A stretch of DNA of 32,460 nucleotides from contig CAIWHR010000244.1 in the NCBI GenBank assembly GCA_903912485.1, forward strand, positions 1-32,460, read 5' to 3'. Each line of letters opens with the position of its first letter. Positions within the stretch are counted from its first letter, which is position 1. The notes under the pieces were generated by a model. It saw nothing but the letters and a program-made list of their open reading frames with translations, did not search any database and was not told the DNA's origin. A program made the translations under genes and the position numbers. Shown in pieces: positions 17,179-24,440 of this stretch. The stretch comes from an uncultured beta proteobacterium. GTDB taxonomy: Bacteria; Pseudomonadota; Gammaproteobacteria; Burkholderiales; Casimicrobiaceae.

Positions 17179-18368
17179 TCAATCTCGCCGGCCGCGACAT
17201 CCTGCACGGCTGGGGCAGGTTCCTGTTCACCGGGGTGGGCCTGGGCCTGCTCATCGGCGTCACGCTGTCGATGGCCGGCATCTACCGCGGCATGGTCGAC
17301 GACGCCAAGGTCCTGCTCGGCAACGTCGGCGCCGACCTCTGGGTCGTGCAGCGCGACACGCTGGGCCCCTATGCCGAGCCGTCCAACGTGCGCGACGACG
17401 CCTACCGTGCGCTGCTCGGCGTGCGCGGCGTCGCCGACGCCGGCAACGTCACCTATCTGACCATGCAGATCCAGCACGAGGGCCGGGACGTGCGCGTGAT
17501 GCTGGTCGGCTTCGAGCCGGGCCACCCGGGCGAGCCGGGCAGCCTGGTCGCCGGGCGCCCGATCACGCGTTCGCACTACGAGGCGATCGCCGACGAGCGC
17601 ACGGGCTTGCGCATCGACCAGCGGGTTCGCATCCGCCGGCACGAGTACACGGTCGTCGGCCTCACCCGCCGCGCCGTGTCGTCGGGCGGCGACCCGATGG
17701 TCTTCGTGCCGTTGCAGGACGCGCAGGAAGTGCAGTTCCTCAAGGACAACGACGCGCTGCTCAACGAGCGGGCGCGCACCGCGGCCAATCCGGCGTTCAA
17801 CCGGCCCGGGGTGCCCGGACTGCTCGAGGCGGTGCAGGCGAGCCAGGCGAGCAGCCGCACCGTGAACGTCGTCATGCTGCGGCTGGCGCCCCACGCCGAC
17901 GAAGCGGTCGTCGCGCGGGAGATCCGGCGATGGAAGCACCTCGAAGCGTACACGCGGGCCGACATGGACGAGATCCTCGTCGCCAAGCTGATCGCCACCT
18001 CGGCGAAGCAGATCTTCATGTTCCTCGTCATCCTCGCCGTGGTCAGCGCCGCCATCGTCGCCTTCATCATCTACACGATGACGCTGGCCAAGCAGCGCGA
18101 GATCGCGGTGCTGAAGCTCATCGGCGCGCGCAATCGCAGCATCGCCGGCATGATCCTGCAGCAGGCGCTCGGTCTGGGCGTCATCGGCTTCGTCGTCGGC
18201 AGAACCGCGGCAGCGCTGTGGGCTCCGGTGTTCCCCAAGTACGTGCTGCTGCTCCCCGGCGACGCCGTCGTCGGCGCCGCGCTGGTGATGGCGATCTGCG
18301 CGCTGGCGAGCGTGGTCGCCATTCGCGCCGCGCTGCGCATCGATCCGGCGACGGCCATAGGAGGGTAG
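17175..18368 (+). CDS. ABC transporter permease, FtsX/MacB/DevC-like
   Basis: A 397-aa permease that starts at GTG 17175, overlapping the adaptor stop by four bases (GTGA). One membrane helix at about 12-33 (FLFTGVGLGLLIGVTLSMAG) is followed by a large extracytoplasmic domain of about 240 residues. Three C-terminal helices complete the FtsX-like fold, with the cytoplasmic loop IYTMTLAKQREIAVLKLIGARNRSI characteristic of the family. MacB and DevC members push substrates from the periplasm through an adaptor and TolC rather than moving them across the inner membrane, and this gene probably acts likewise. The separate ATPase gene, instead of a fused one, favours a DevBCA-type over a MacAB-type system. 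The GTG start is well supported by the family N-terminus and the overlap. Confidence 0.88.
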   Translation: MINLAGRDILHGWGRFLFTGVGLGLLIGVTLSMAGIYRGMVDDAKVLLGNVGADLWVVQRDTLGPYAEPSNVRDDAYRALLGVRGVADAGNVTYLTMQIQHEGRDVRVMLVGFEPGHPGEPGSLVAGRPITRSHYEAIADERTGLRIDQRVRIRRHEYTVVGLTRRAVSSGGDPMVFVPLQDAQEVQFLKDNDALLNERARTAANPAFNRPGVPGLLEAVQASQASSRTVNVVMLRLAPHADEAVVAREIRRWKHLEAYTRADMDEILVAKLIATSAKQIFMFLVILAVVSAAIVAFIIYTMTLAKQREIAVLKLIGARNRSIAGMILQQALGLGVIGFVVGRTAAALWAPVFPKYVLLLPGDAVVGAALVMAICALASVVAIRAALRIDPATAIGG

Positions 18369-18371
18369 GGG

Positions 18372-19079
18372 ATGTCGCATCCGGCCATCGAGATCGTCGG
18401 CCTCGCCAAGCGCTACGGCACGGGGGACGCGGCGGTCGACGCACTGAAGGGCGTCGACATGATCGTCCAGCCCGGCGAGGTCGTCGGGCTGATCGGCCCC
18501 AGCGGCTCGGGCAAGAGCACGCTGCTGAAGTGCCTCGGCGCAGTGATCGAGCCCACCGCGGGCCGCATGGCGCTGGCCGGCGAGACCATCTACGACCACG
18601 GCTGGAAGGTTGCCGACCTGCGCGCGCTGCGGCGCGACCGCATCGGCTTCGTCTTCCAGGCGCCGTATCTCATCCCGTTCCTCGACGTCACCGACAACGT
18701 CGCGGTGCTGCCGATGCTCGCGGGAGTGCCCAACGGCAGGGCGCGCGACCGGGCCCGGGAGATGCTGACCGCGCTCGACGTCGGCCATCGCGCGCGGGCG
18801 CAGGTGCAGCAGCTCTCGGGCGGCGAGCAGCAGCGCGTCGCGATCGCGCGCGCGCTGGTCAATCAGCCGCCGATCATCCTCGCCGACGAGCCGACGGCGC
18901 CGCTGGACAGCGAGCGGGCGCTGACGGTCATCCGCATCCTCAACGAGATGGCGCAGCGATTCGGCACCGCGATCATCGTCGTCACCCACGACGAGAAGAT
19001 CATCCCGACGTTCCGGCGGATCTATCACATTCGCGACGGGCGCACCTACGAGGAAGCCGGCGAGGCGCGGGCCGCGTGA
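18372..19079 (+). CDS. ABC transporter ATP-binding protein (LolD/DevA-like)
   Basis: A 235-aa ATPase that powers the FtsX-like permease encoded immediately upstream. All nucleotide-binding motifs are intact: Walker A GPSGSGKST, Q-loop in FVFQAPYLIPFLDV, signature LSGGEQQRVAIARAL, Walker B IILADEPTAPLD and H-loop VTHD. The ATG at 18372 has a perfect AGGAGG ribosome-binding site 7 bases upstream, and that site overlaps the end of the permease gene. It is the last gene of the operon. Members of the LolD/MacB/DevA group work with adaptor-linked exporters, in line with its neighbours. Confidence 0.94.
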   Translation: MSHPAIEIVGLAKRYGTGDAAVDALKGVDMIVQPGEVVGLIGPSGSGKSTLLKCLGAVIEPTAGRMALAGETIYDHGWKVADLRALRRDRIGFVFQAPYLIPFLDVTDNVAVLPMLAGVPNGRARDRAREMLTALDVGHRARAQVQQLSGGEQQRVAIARALVNQPPIILADEPTAPLDSERALTVIRILNEMAQRFGTAIIVVTHDEKIIPTFRRIYHIRDGRTYEEAGEARAA

Positions 19080-19249
19080 TCGGACCCGCGGCAGCGGTTA
19101 CCCTGGCTTGCCGTCGATCCTCGGCCGCGCCGCGCCGATCGTCGAGTGCCTGGTCGAGACGCCGCTCCTGACGCGGGCAGCGGCCGCGGGATCGTCGATG
19201 CGTCGTCGACTGCGGAAACGCGACGCGCAGGCACGGCACGTGCTGTCGT

Positions 19250-19825
19250 CTACACCGCCTTCCGAAGCGTGATGGCGCCACGGATTTCGCCAGGCCGATA
19301 GCCGACGGCCTTGTCGTCCGGGTAGAGCGTCCTGAGCTTGTCCCTGACTGCCGGACTCAGCTGCTCGGGTTGGCCATGGCAGGCAACGCAATGCGCCTGC
19401 GTCGGCAGTGCCTTCATGTAGCGATACGACGGCTTCCCCTCCTGGGTGACGATCTCGGCCTTCTCGAGCGTGGCCGGATTCTCGCCTGCCGCCGCGCGCC
19501 GGTCGAAATCCTCCAGCACGGCCTGCTCCCAGGCGTCGGGCACCGCCCGTGGATTGCGGTTCCTGAGGCTCACGCGCCTTATGTTCCAGCCCGTCTCCGC
19601 CGAGGCGGCCTTGGCGAGCTCGGGCGCCTTCTCGCGGCAGGCGGAGATCGCACCCTCGGGTCCGCCCTTCGCGATCTCCTCGTTCAGCACGGTGAGCAGC
19701 TTGGCCGGGACCAGGCCGGCCGCCTTCCTCGCGTCGGCGACCCACGTCGGATCCTGCGCGACGGATGCGAACGCGGTGGCGAGGAGTGCCGCGCCCAGCA
19801 GCGTGCGGGTTCTGCGAATGTCCAT
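19250..19825 (-). CDS. Exported Tll0287-like c-type haem protein (DUF3365)
   Basis: A 191-aa protein with a signal peptide (RTLLGAALLATAFASVAQ) and one c-type haem motif, CVACH, at 146-150. Its layout matches the DUF3365/Tll0287-like family, single-haem periplasmic domains often found in sensors or as stand-alone proteins: a helical N-terminal part with a conserved ISACREKAPELA segment, then RRVSLRNRNPRAVPDAWE and the haem motif close to the C-terminus. The ATG at 19825 is preceded by GGAGAC at a suitable distance. The frame also allows a TTG one codon earlier. It lies 85 bases downstream of the SQR gene in the same direction. A role in redox sensing or electron transfer linked to sulfide oxidation is inferred from position. 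Confidence 0.85.
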   Translation of the reverse strand: MDIRRTRTLLGAALLATAFASVAQDPTWVADARKAAGLVPAKLLTVLNEEIAKGGPEGAISACREKAPELAKAASAETGWNIRRVSLRNRNPRAVPDAWEQAVLEDFDRRAAAGENPATLEKAEIVTQEGKPSYRYMKALPTQAHCVACHGQPEQLSPAVRDKLRTLYPDDKAVGYRPGEIRGAITLRKAV

Positions 19826-19910
19826 CAACCTGTCTCCATGTCGTGACCTGCGGACTGCAAGGATCGCACCGCGGGCGGTGTCGATTTCGCAACCCGCGGG
19901 ATCGTGGCCG

Positions 19911-21185
19911 CTACGGCGATTTGAGCTTCTTGATGCCCATCATCCGCATCACCGATTTTTCGTAGAAGGGCTCCGTTGTGCCCTTCTTCAGCTTGCGGAT
20001 GAAGTATTTCTCGAACCCCACCTTTGCGAGGTGGACCCAGCGCCCTTCGGCGAACCAGTTGACGTTGCGCGGCGGAATCTGCGGCAGCGCGACGAACGCG
20101 ATTCCGGTGTCGCCCATGTCGGCAAGGCACACTGCGTTCCAGGTCGCGCGATGCGACGGCACGCGGCCGGCGACGGCGTCGGCGATGTTGTGCGCCGTCG
20201 CCGTCACCATCGATTCGATCATGAAACCGGTCTTCGGCGCCCCGGTGGGCACCGGGGTCGCCTCGACCGGCGGGATCGCCACGCAGACGCCCACGCCGTA
20301 GACATTCGGGTACTTCGGGTTGCGCTGGTGCTCGTCGATGAGGATGAAGCCGCGGGGGTTCACGAGGCCCTCGATGCCGAACACCGCATCCACGCCCTTG
20401 AACGCCGGCAGCATCATCGAATAGCTGAACGGAAGCCGGTGCTCCTTCTTCGGTTTGCCGTCCTCGTCGTGCTCGACGACGTGCATCGACCCGTTCTCGA
20501 CCTTGACCACCTTGGCATTCGTGATCCACTTGATGTGCTTCGCCCGCAGCGCCGACTCCAGCATCGTCTTCGAGTCGCCCACGCCGCCGAGCCCGAGGTG
20601 GCCGATGTACGGCTCCGCCGTCACGAACGTCATGGGGACCTTGTCGCGCAACTTGCGCCGGCGGAGGTCGGTTTCCATGATGAATGCGAACTCGTAGGCC
20701 GGGCCGAAGCACGACGCGCCCTGCACCGCGCCGACGACGATCGGTCCCGGGTTCTGGGTGAACCGCAACCACTCGGCCTTCGCCTGCTCCGCATGGTCGA
20801 TGTGGCAGACCGACTGCGTGTGGCCCTGCGGGCCGAGACCCGGCACCTCGTCGAAGGCGAGCTTGGGACCCGTCGCGATCACCAGGTAGTCGTAGGCGAG
20901 CGAACTGCCGTCGCCCAGCTCGAGCCGGTTCTCCGCCGGATGGACGCGCGCTGCGCCCCGGCCGTCGAAGGCGATGCCCTTCTTCGCGAGGCAGGGAGCC
21001 ACGTCGAACTCGATCTGCGCCCGCGTCCGCCAGTCGACTGCGACCCACGGATTCGACGGGACGAAGTGATAGGTTGCGCTGTTCCCGACGACGGTGACCT
21101 TGTCGCCGTCACCAAGCAATTCCTTGACTTCATACGCCATCGGCATGCCGCCGAGACCGGCGCCAACGATTACGACGTGTGCCAT
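19911..21185 (-). CDS. sqr: Sulfide:quinone oxidoreductase (type I-like)
   Basis: A 424-aa flavoprotein that oxidises sulfide to polysulfide or zero-valent sulfur and passes electrons to the quinone pool at the membrane. The N-terminal FAD-binding motif is VVIVGAGLGG. Cysteines at 127 (SVCHIDHAEQ), 159 (GASCFGP) and 353 (AVCLADMGDTG) fall where catalytic SQRs such as that of Acidithiobacillus ferrooxidans have Cys128, Cys160 and Cys356, so the enzyme looks active. The C-terminus FEKYFIRKLKKG fits the membrane-binding end of type I enzymes. The ATG at 21185 has an AAGGGGGAAC ribosome-binding site. It sits between an exported rhodanese gene and a haem-protein gene. Flavocytochrome c sulfide dehydrogenase is the main alternative, but there is no signal peptide. 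Confidence 0.88.
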   Translation of the reverse strand: MAHVVIVGAGLGGMPMAYEVKELLGDGDKVTVVGNSATYHFVPSNPWVAVDWRTRAQIEFDVAPCLAKKGIAFDGRGAARVHPAENRLELGDGSSLAYDYLVIATGPKLAFDEVPGLGPQGHTQSVCHIDHAEQAKAEWLRFTQNPGPIVVGAVQGASCFGPAYEFAFIMETDLRRRKLRDKVPMTFVTAEPYIGHLGLGGVGDSKTMLESALRAKHIKWITNAKVVKVENGSMHVVEHDEDGKPKKEHRLPFSYSMMLPAFKGVDAVFGIEGLVNPRGFILIDEHQRNPKYPNVYGVGVCVAIPPVEATPVPTGAPKTGFMIESMVTATAHNIADAVAGRVPSHRATWNAVCLADMGDTGIAFVALPQIPPRNVNWFAEGRWVHLAKVGFEKYFIRKLKKGTTEPFYEKSVMRMMGIKKLKSP

Positions 21186-21343
21186 CGCGTTGTTCCCCCT
21201 TCGCAGTGTCCCGGTTGCGGCGTGCCCGCGCCGCGCATCCTGGCAGTGGAACCCCCGGAGCGGTCAAGGCCCGGCGCTGCAGCGACGATTGCCAATCGCA
21301 GCGCCGCCCCTCAGGTTCCTGATAGCCGCACAAAAGGCACCGC

Positions 21344-21745
21344 TCAGACGCGCGGCTTGACCATCGGCCAACCCCGGCGCGCCCATTCGCTCATGCCTCC
21401 TTCCACGAAGCGTACGTGGGTGTAGCCGCCATTCCCGCGCAGTGCGCGGAGCACGGCACTGGACCGATTCTGCGAATTGCAGATCAGGAACACAGGCTTG
21501 CCGGGGTCGGTCGGGATCTCGCCGACGCGGCGGCTGAGCTGGCTCATCGGAAGCAGGTACGCCCCCGCCGCGACACCGTTGGCCTGCTCCTGAGGTTCGC
21601 GAATGTCGATGAGGATGGCGCTCCCGAGTTCGGCCTGGCCCCGGGCATAATCGAGGCTGACCACGTTGGGATCGACGTCGGCCGCGCTCGCGGAAGTCAC
21701 CGCGAGCCCAAGGCATATTGCCGATGCAGTCAGCAGCTTGCGCAT
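21344..21745 (-). CDS. Exported single-domain rhodanese (sulfurtransferase)
   Basis: A 133-aa protein with a signal peptide (MRKLLTASAICLGLAVTSASA) and one rhodanese domain. The catalytic cysteine is Cys89 in the loop CNSQNRS. The domain carries the usual LIDIREPQE and GGMSEWARRGWP segments. Rhodaneses move sulfane sulfur between carriers such as polysulfide, glutathione persulfide and thiosulfate. An exported version next to SQR would handle sulfur in the periplasm. The frame is open to 21964, but the signal peptide fixes the start at one of two adjacent ATGs (21748 or 21745). I chose the second because GGGGA is better spaced from it. The gene begins a minus-strand cluster with SQR (158-base gap) and the haem protein. 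Confidence 0.87.
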   Translation of the reverse strand: MRKLLTASAICLGLAVTSASAADVDPNVVSLDYARGQAELGSAILIDIREPQEQANGVAAGAYLLPMSQLSRRVGEIPTDPGKPVFLICNSQNRSSAVLRALRGNGGYTHVRFVEGGMSEWARRGWPMVKPRV

Positions 21746-22110
21746 CATGTCCCCGAACGGGAGGCCGTAGGAATTGTGTCGACGGGCGTCGGCGCGGCGG
21801 TCCATTGTCACTCCGTCGCCATTCCAGGCCCCCTGCAAATGAATCGGCTTGCCGACGCTCCGTCGACGCTGGACGGCAATATACCATACCCGGTATAGTA
21901 TTTCATCGCCTGCGCTTTGGCGCTGTTTGTGCCCTATCGTGGACGGAGGCGCCGCGAGATTCATGCCCGAGCTGCGCAGGACGAGAGCGACCGCGGTACC
22001 GAGGCACGCATCGCGGCCGGATACGAGGTCGTCCGCCGATTTCGCAGCACCGCCGTCGCAGTCGGGAACTGTCGCGCCGGCTTGCCCGTTCCCGCCACCG
22101 CAGTCGAGAA
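21746..22110. other. Intergenic region, mostly without features
   Basis: Between the rhodanese start and the tandem element at 22111 no gene is supported. The open frames here lack family motifs and ribosome-binding sites. Apart from the promoter and palindrome at 21878-21906, nothing was recognised. The predicted rhodanese transcript would have a leader of about 125 bases, in which no riboswitch was identified. Confidence 0.5.
21878..21906 (-). promoter_or_regulatory. Rhodanese promoter with a palindromic operator in its spacer
   Basis: On the minus strand, ATGAAA (21906-21901) and TATATT (21883-21878) are 17 bases apart. The spacer is filled by an inverted repeat at 21881-21901: ATACCATACC and GGTATAGTAT around a single C, with one mismatch in ten pairs. 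A regulator bound there would cover both polymerase contacts. The -35 match is moderate (4 of 6). Confidence 0.55.
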
Positions 22111-22140
22111 TGAAACAACCTGAAACATCCTGTCACCGAA
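22111..22140 (+). promoter_or_regulatory. Tandem 10-bp activator element, copy A (glycine-rich protein gene)
   Basis: Three consecutive 10-base units read TGAAACAACC, then TGAAACATCC, then TGTCACCGAA. The pattern GAAAC-N5-GAAAC-N5-GTCAC has the 10-bp half-site period of CpxR-like OmpR-family regulators. The element ends 61 bases before the start codon at 22202. A closely matching copy precedes the DUF2202 gene at 23613-23642. Confidence 0.65.
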
Positions 22141-22187
22141 GCGCAATCGCGGTGCAGTCGTCGCTGCGGAGAATGTCACAGGAAACG

Positions 22188-22201
22188 ATGCATCCCCTGC
22201 C

Positions 22202-22205
<4 letters not shown>
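22188..22205 (+). CDS. Five-codon mini-ORF overlapping the start of the glycine-rich protein gene
   Basis: ATG 22188 is preceded by ACAGGAAAC, the best ribosome-binding site in the leader. It opens a frame for MHPLP that stops at TGA 22203-22205. That stop overlaps the ATG of the next gene (22202) in an ATGA arrangement. The glycine-rich gene has no ribosome-binding site of its own at a normal distance, so translation may be coupled through this mini-ORF. Whether the peptide matters is unknown. Confidence 0.35.
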
Positions 22206-22726
<521 letters not shown>

Positions 22727-22750
22727 CCGCGCCGTCGAGCCAACCGCGCC

Positions 22751-22781
22751 CTCGCCAAGGGATCGGTCATCCCGTGGCGAG
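22751..22781. terminator. Strong hairpin between the convergent glycine-rich and DUF2202 genes
   Basis: CTCGCCAAGGGAT (22751-22763) pairs with ATCCCGTGGCGAG (22769-22781) around a CGGTC loop, with one mismatch in 13 pairs. It lies 24 bases after one stop and 63 bases from the other, so it may terminate both transcripts. There is no T-run. Confidence 0.6.
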
Positions 22782-22844
22782 CCGCGCGGCGACCAGGCGC
22801 CCGAATGCAGGGCTCCTGGCTTGCTGCACGATCCCCGTCGCAGA

Positions 22845-23498
22845 TTACTTCCCGCAGCGCTCCACTGGCGCCGCCAGAATCCCGTCGACCGTGGCTTGCG
22901 GCAAGACCTGGGCGGCGTATTTCTGGCCCGTCAGCGTCTCGAGCGTTGTCGCGAAGCTGCGCAGGTGGTTGCGCGAGCCGCACATGAGACTCTCGTAGAC
23001 CGCATCGATGTCGGGCTTGGCCGCGTCGCCGATCGCCGCAGTACCATCCTCGATGTCGACCTCCTCGATCAACGCACCAACCTTCACGCCAGACGCAACG
23101 TCCCGGCTGCCCGCAGCGAGCAGAACATCGTACAGCGACTGCAGTTCGTCGCTGGAGAACTCGCCCGCCAGGTTGCCAGCCGCAGGATCGGGGAGCCGGT
23201 ACAGGGTCAGCAGGCGCAGCATGGCGTCCGAGTGGTTCTGCTCCGCCACCGCAATGTTCGCGAACAAGGCCAGCTCATGCTGTTCGTGCATCTTCAGGTA
23301 GATGTCGCGCGCCAGCTTCTCCTCCTCGCGCATGAACACCATGCCGGCCGCCTCCGCTGGCGTCGGCGCGACGTATCGCTGGGATGCCGCAGCGGGCACA
23401 GCCGCGTGTGGCGATGCTCCGACGGGGGCAGCAAGAAGAAGGGGGCTCGCCAACAGAGTGATGACGATGGCGGCTGCGGTGGCTTTGGGTCTGAACAT
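22845..23498 (-). CDS. Exported DUF2202 ferritin-like protein
   Basis: A 217-aa protein with a signal peptide (KATAAAIVITLLASPLLLAAPVGA) and a helical DUF2202 domain. The hallmark is MREEEKLARDIYLKM, followed by FANIAVAEQNHSDAMLRLL. Glu and His residues there are spaced as in ferritin-like four-helix bundles that can bind a metal pair. The family has no established biochemical role. The frame is open to 23657, but I start at ATG 23498 because AAAGGAGTC lies just upstream and the signal peptide follows directly. The tandem 10-bp element at 23613-23642 is about 115 bases upstream of the start. The gene is divergent from the OmpR-type two-component pair and convergent with the glycine-rich protein gene. 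Confidence 0.85.
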   Translation of the reverse strand: MFRPKATAAAIVITLLASPLLLAAPVGASPHAAVPAAASQRYVAPTPAEAAGMVFMREEEKLARDIYLKMHEQHELALFANIAVAEQNHSDAMLRLLTLYRLPDPAAGNLAGEFSSDELQSLYDVLLAAGSRDVASGVKVGALIEEVDIEDGTAAIGDAAKPDIDAVYESLMCGSRNHLRSFATTLETLTGQKYAAQVLPQATVDGILAAPVERCGK

Positions 23499-23612
23499 GG
23501 CTGACTCCTTTCGTGGGTCGGAATTCCGCGATCGCAATCTCGATCGATCGTGGCGCAGAACGCGGGTCGTTGCATGCAATGATCGGCGGCGCCTGTTGCC
23601 CGCTGATTGCCC

Positions 23613-23642
23613 TCCGGTGACAGGTTGTTTCAGCGGGTTTCG
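23613..23642 (-). promoter_or_regulatory. Tandem 10-bp activator element, copy B (DUF2202 gene / two-component system)
   Basis: Read on the minus strand, the three units are CGAAACCCGC, TGAAACAACC and TGTCACCGGA. The last two units and the 8 bases that follow match copy A (22121-22148) at 25 of 28 positions, ending in a shared GCAATC. It lies between the DUF2202 gene (minus) and the response regulator gene (plus, start 23724), so it could control either or both. Confidence 0.65.
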
Positions 23643-23723
23643 GGACCGCGGAAGCACATTCGGCCTCTGTCAGGATGCCCGGCGCGGCCATCGTCCTCGC
23701 CGCGAGACGGCGGCCGCTGCCAC

Positions 23724-24440
23724 GTGAACGACAACTGCTCCCCTCGCATACTGGTGATCGACGACGACGTCAGCCTGCGCGATCTCGTCGTCACCTACCT
23801 GAGCAAGAGCGGATTCGACGTCGAGGGTGTCGGTGATGCCGAGGCCTTCCGGACGAGCCTGATCCGCCGCCGCCCCGATCTCGTCGTCCTCGACCTGATG
23901 CTGCCCGGCGAGGACGGCTTGAGCTTGCTGCGGTGGTTGCGTGCCACCGGCGGTCCGCCGGTGATCATCGCCTCGGCCCGCGGCGAGGAAGTGGACCGCG
24001 TTGTCGGACTCGAAGTAGGCGCCGACGACTACCTGGCGAAGCCGTTCGGTCCGCGCGAGCTGCTCGCGCGCATCCGCGCCGTGCTCCGGCGCAGCCAGGC
24101 GCCCGCGCCCGCGGCGAAACGGGAACAGCATTCGTTCGGCTCCTGGCGGCTGGACCTCGGCAATCACAGCCTCGTCGGCCCTGACGGCGAAGTCGTGCTG
24201 ACCAGCGGCGAGTTCGCGCTGCTGCGCATCTTCGTCGAGCATCCGAACCAGGTGCTCAGCCGAGATCAGCTCATCACGCTGATCAAGGGCTACGACCGGT
24301 CGCCGTTCGACCGAAGCATCGATGTGCGGGTCCGGCGGCTGCGCCAGAAGATCGAGCCTGATCCGGAGAGCCCCGTCTTCCTGCGGACCGTCTGGGGCGA
24401 AGGCTACCTGTTCGCGCCCCGCGGACCGGCCTCCGGGTGA
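23724..24440 (+). CDS. OmpR/PhoB-family response regulator
   Basis: A 238-aa DNA-binding regulator. The receiver domain has the acidic pair in VIDDD, phosphoacceptor Asp57 (VVLDLMLPGEDG) and the conserved Lys in DDYLAKPFG. The C-terminal winged helix (about 135-232) includes LTSGEFALLRIFVEHPNQVLSRDQL and SIDVRVRRLRQKIEPDPESP, typical of the OmpR group. The frame is open to 23607, but homology begins only at GTG 23724, which I took as the start although it has no good ribosome-binding site. Its stop overlaps the kinase start (GTGA). It is the natural candidate to bind the tandem 10-bp elements at 22111-22140 and 23613-23642, since OmpR-family dimers bind direct repeats of about this spacing. 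That link is inference. Confidence 0.92.
   Translation: MNDNCSPRILVIDDDVSLRDLVVTYLSKSGFDVEGVGDAEAFRTSLIRRRPDLVVLDLMLPGEDGLSLLRWLRATGGPPVIIASARGEEVDRVVGLEVGADDYLAKPFGPRELLARIRAVLRRSQAPAPAAKREQHSFGSWRLDLGNHSLVGPDGEVVLTSGEFALLRIFVEHPNQVLSRDQLITLIKGYDRSPFDRSIDVRVRRLRQKIEPDPESPVFLRTVWGEGYLFAPRGPASG

Noticed and set aside
22131-22180. ECF-sigma-type promoter suggested by two TGTCAC hexamers (22131 and 22174)
   Set aside because: No CGTC-like -10 lies at the 16-base spacing such promoters need after either hexamer. The first TGTCAC is better explained as the third unit of the tandem element.
23499-23657. Longer N-terminus for the DUF2202 protein
   Set aside because: It would run through the tandem regulatory element and place 53 Arg-rich residues before the signal peptide. 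The ATG at 23498 has a strong ribosome-binding site.
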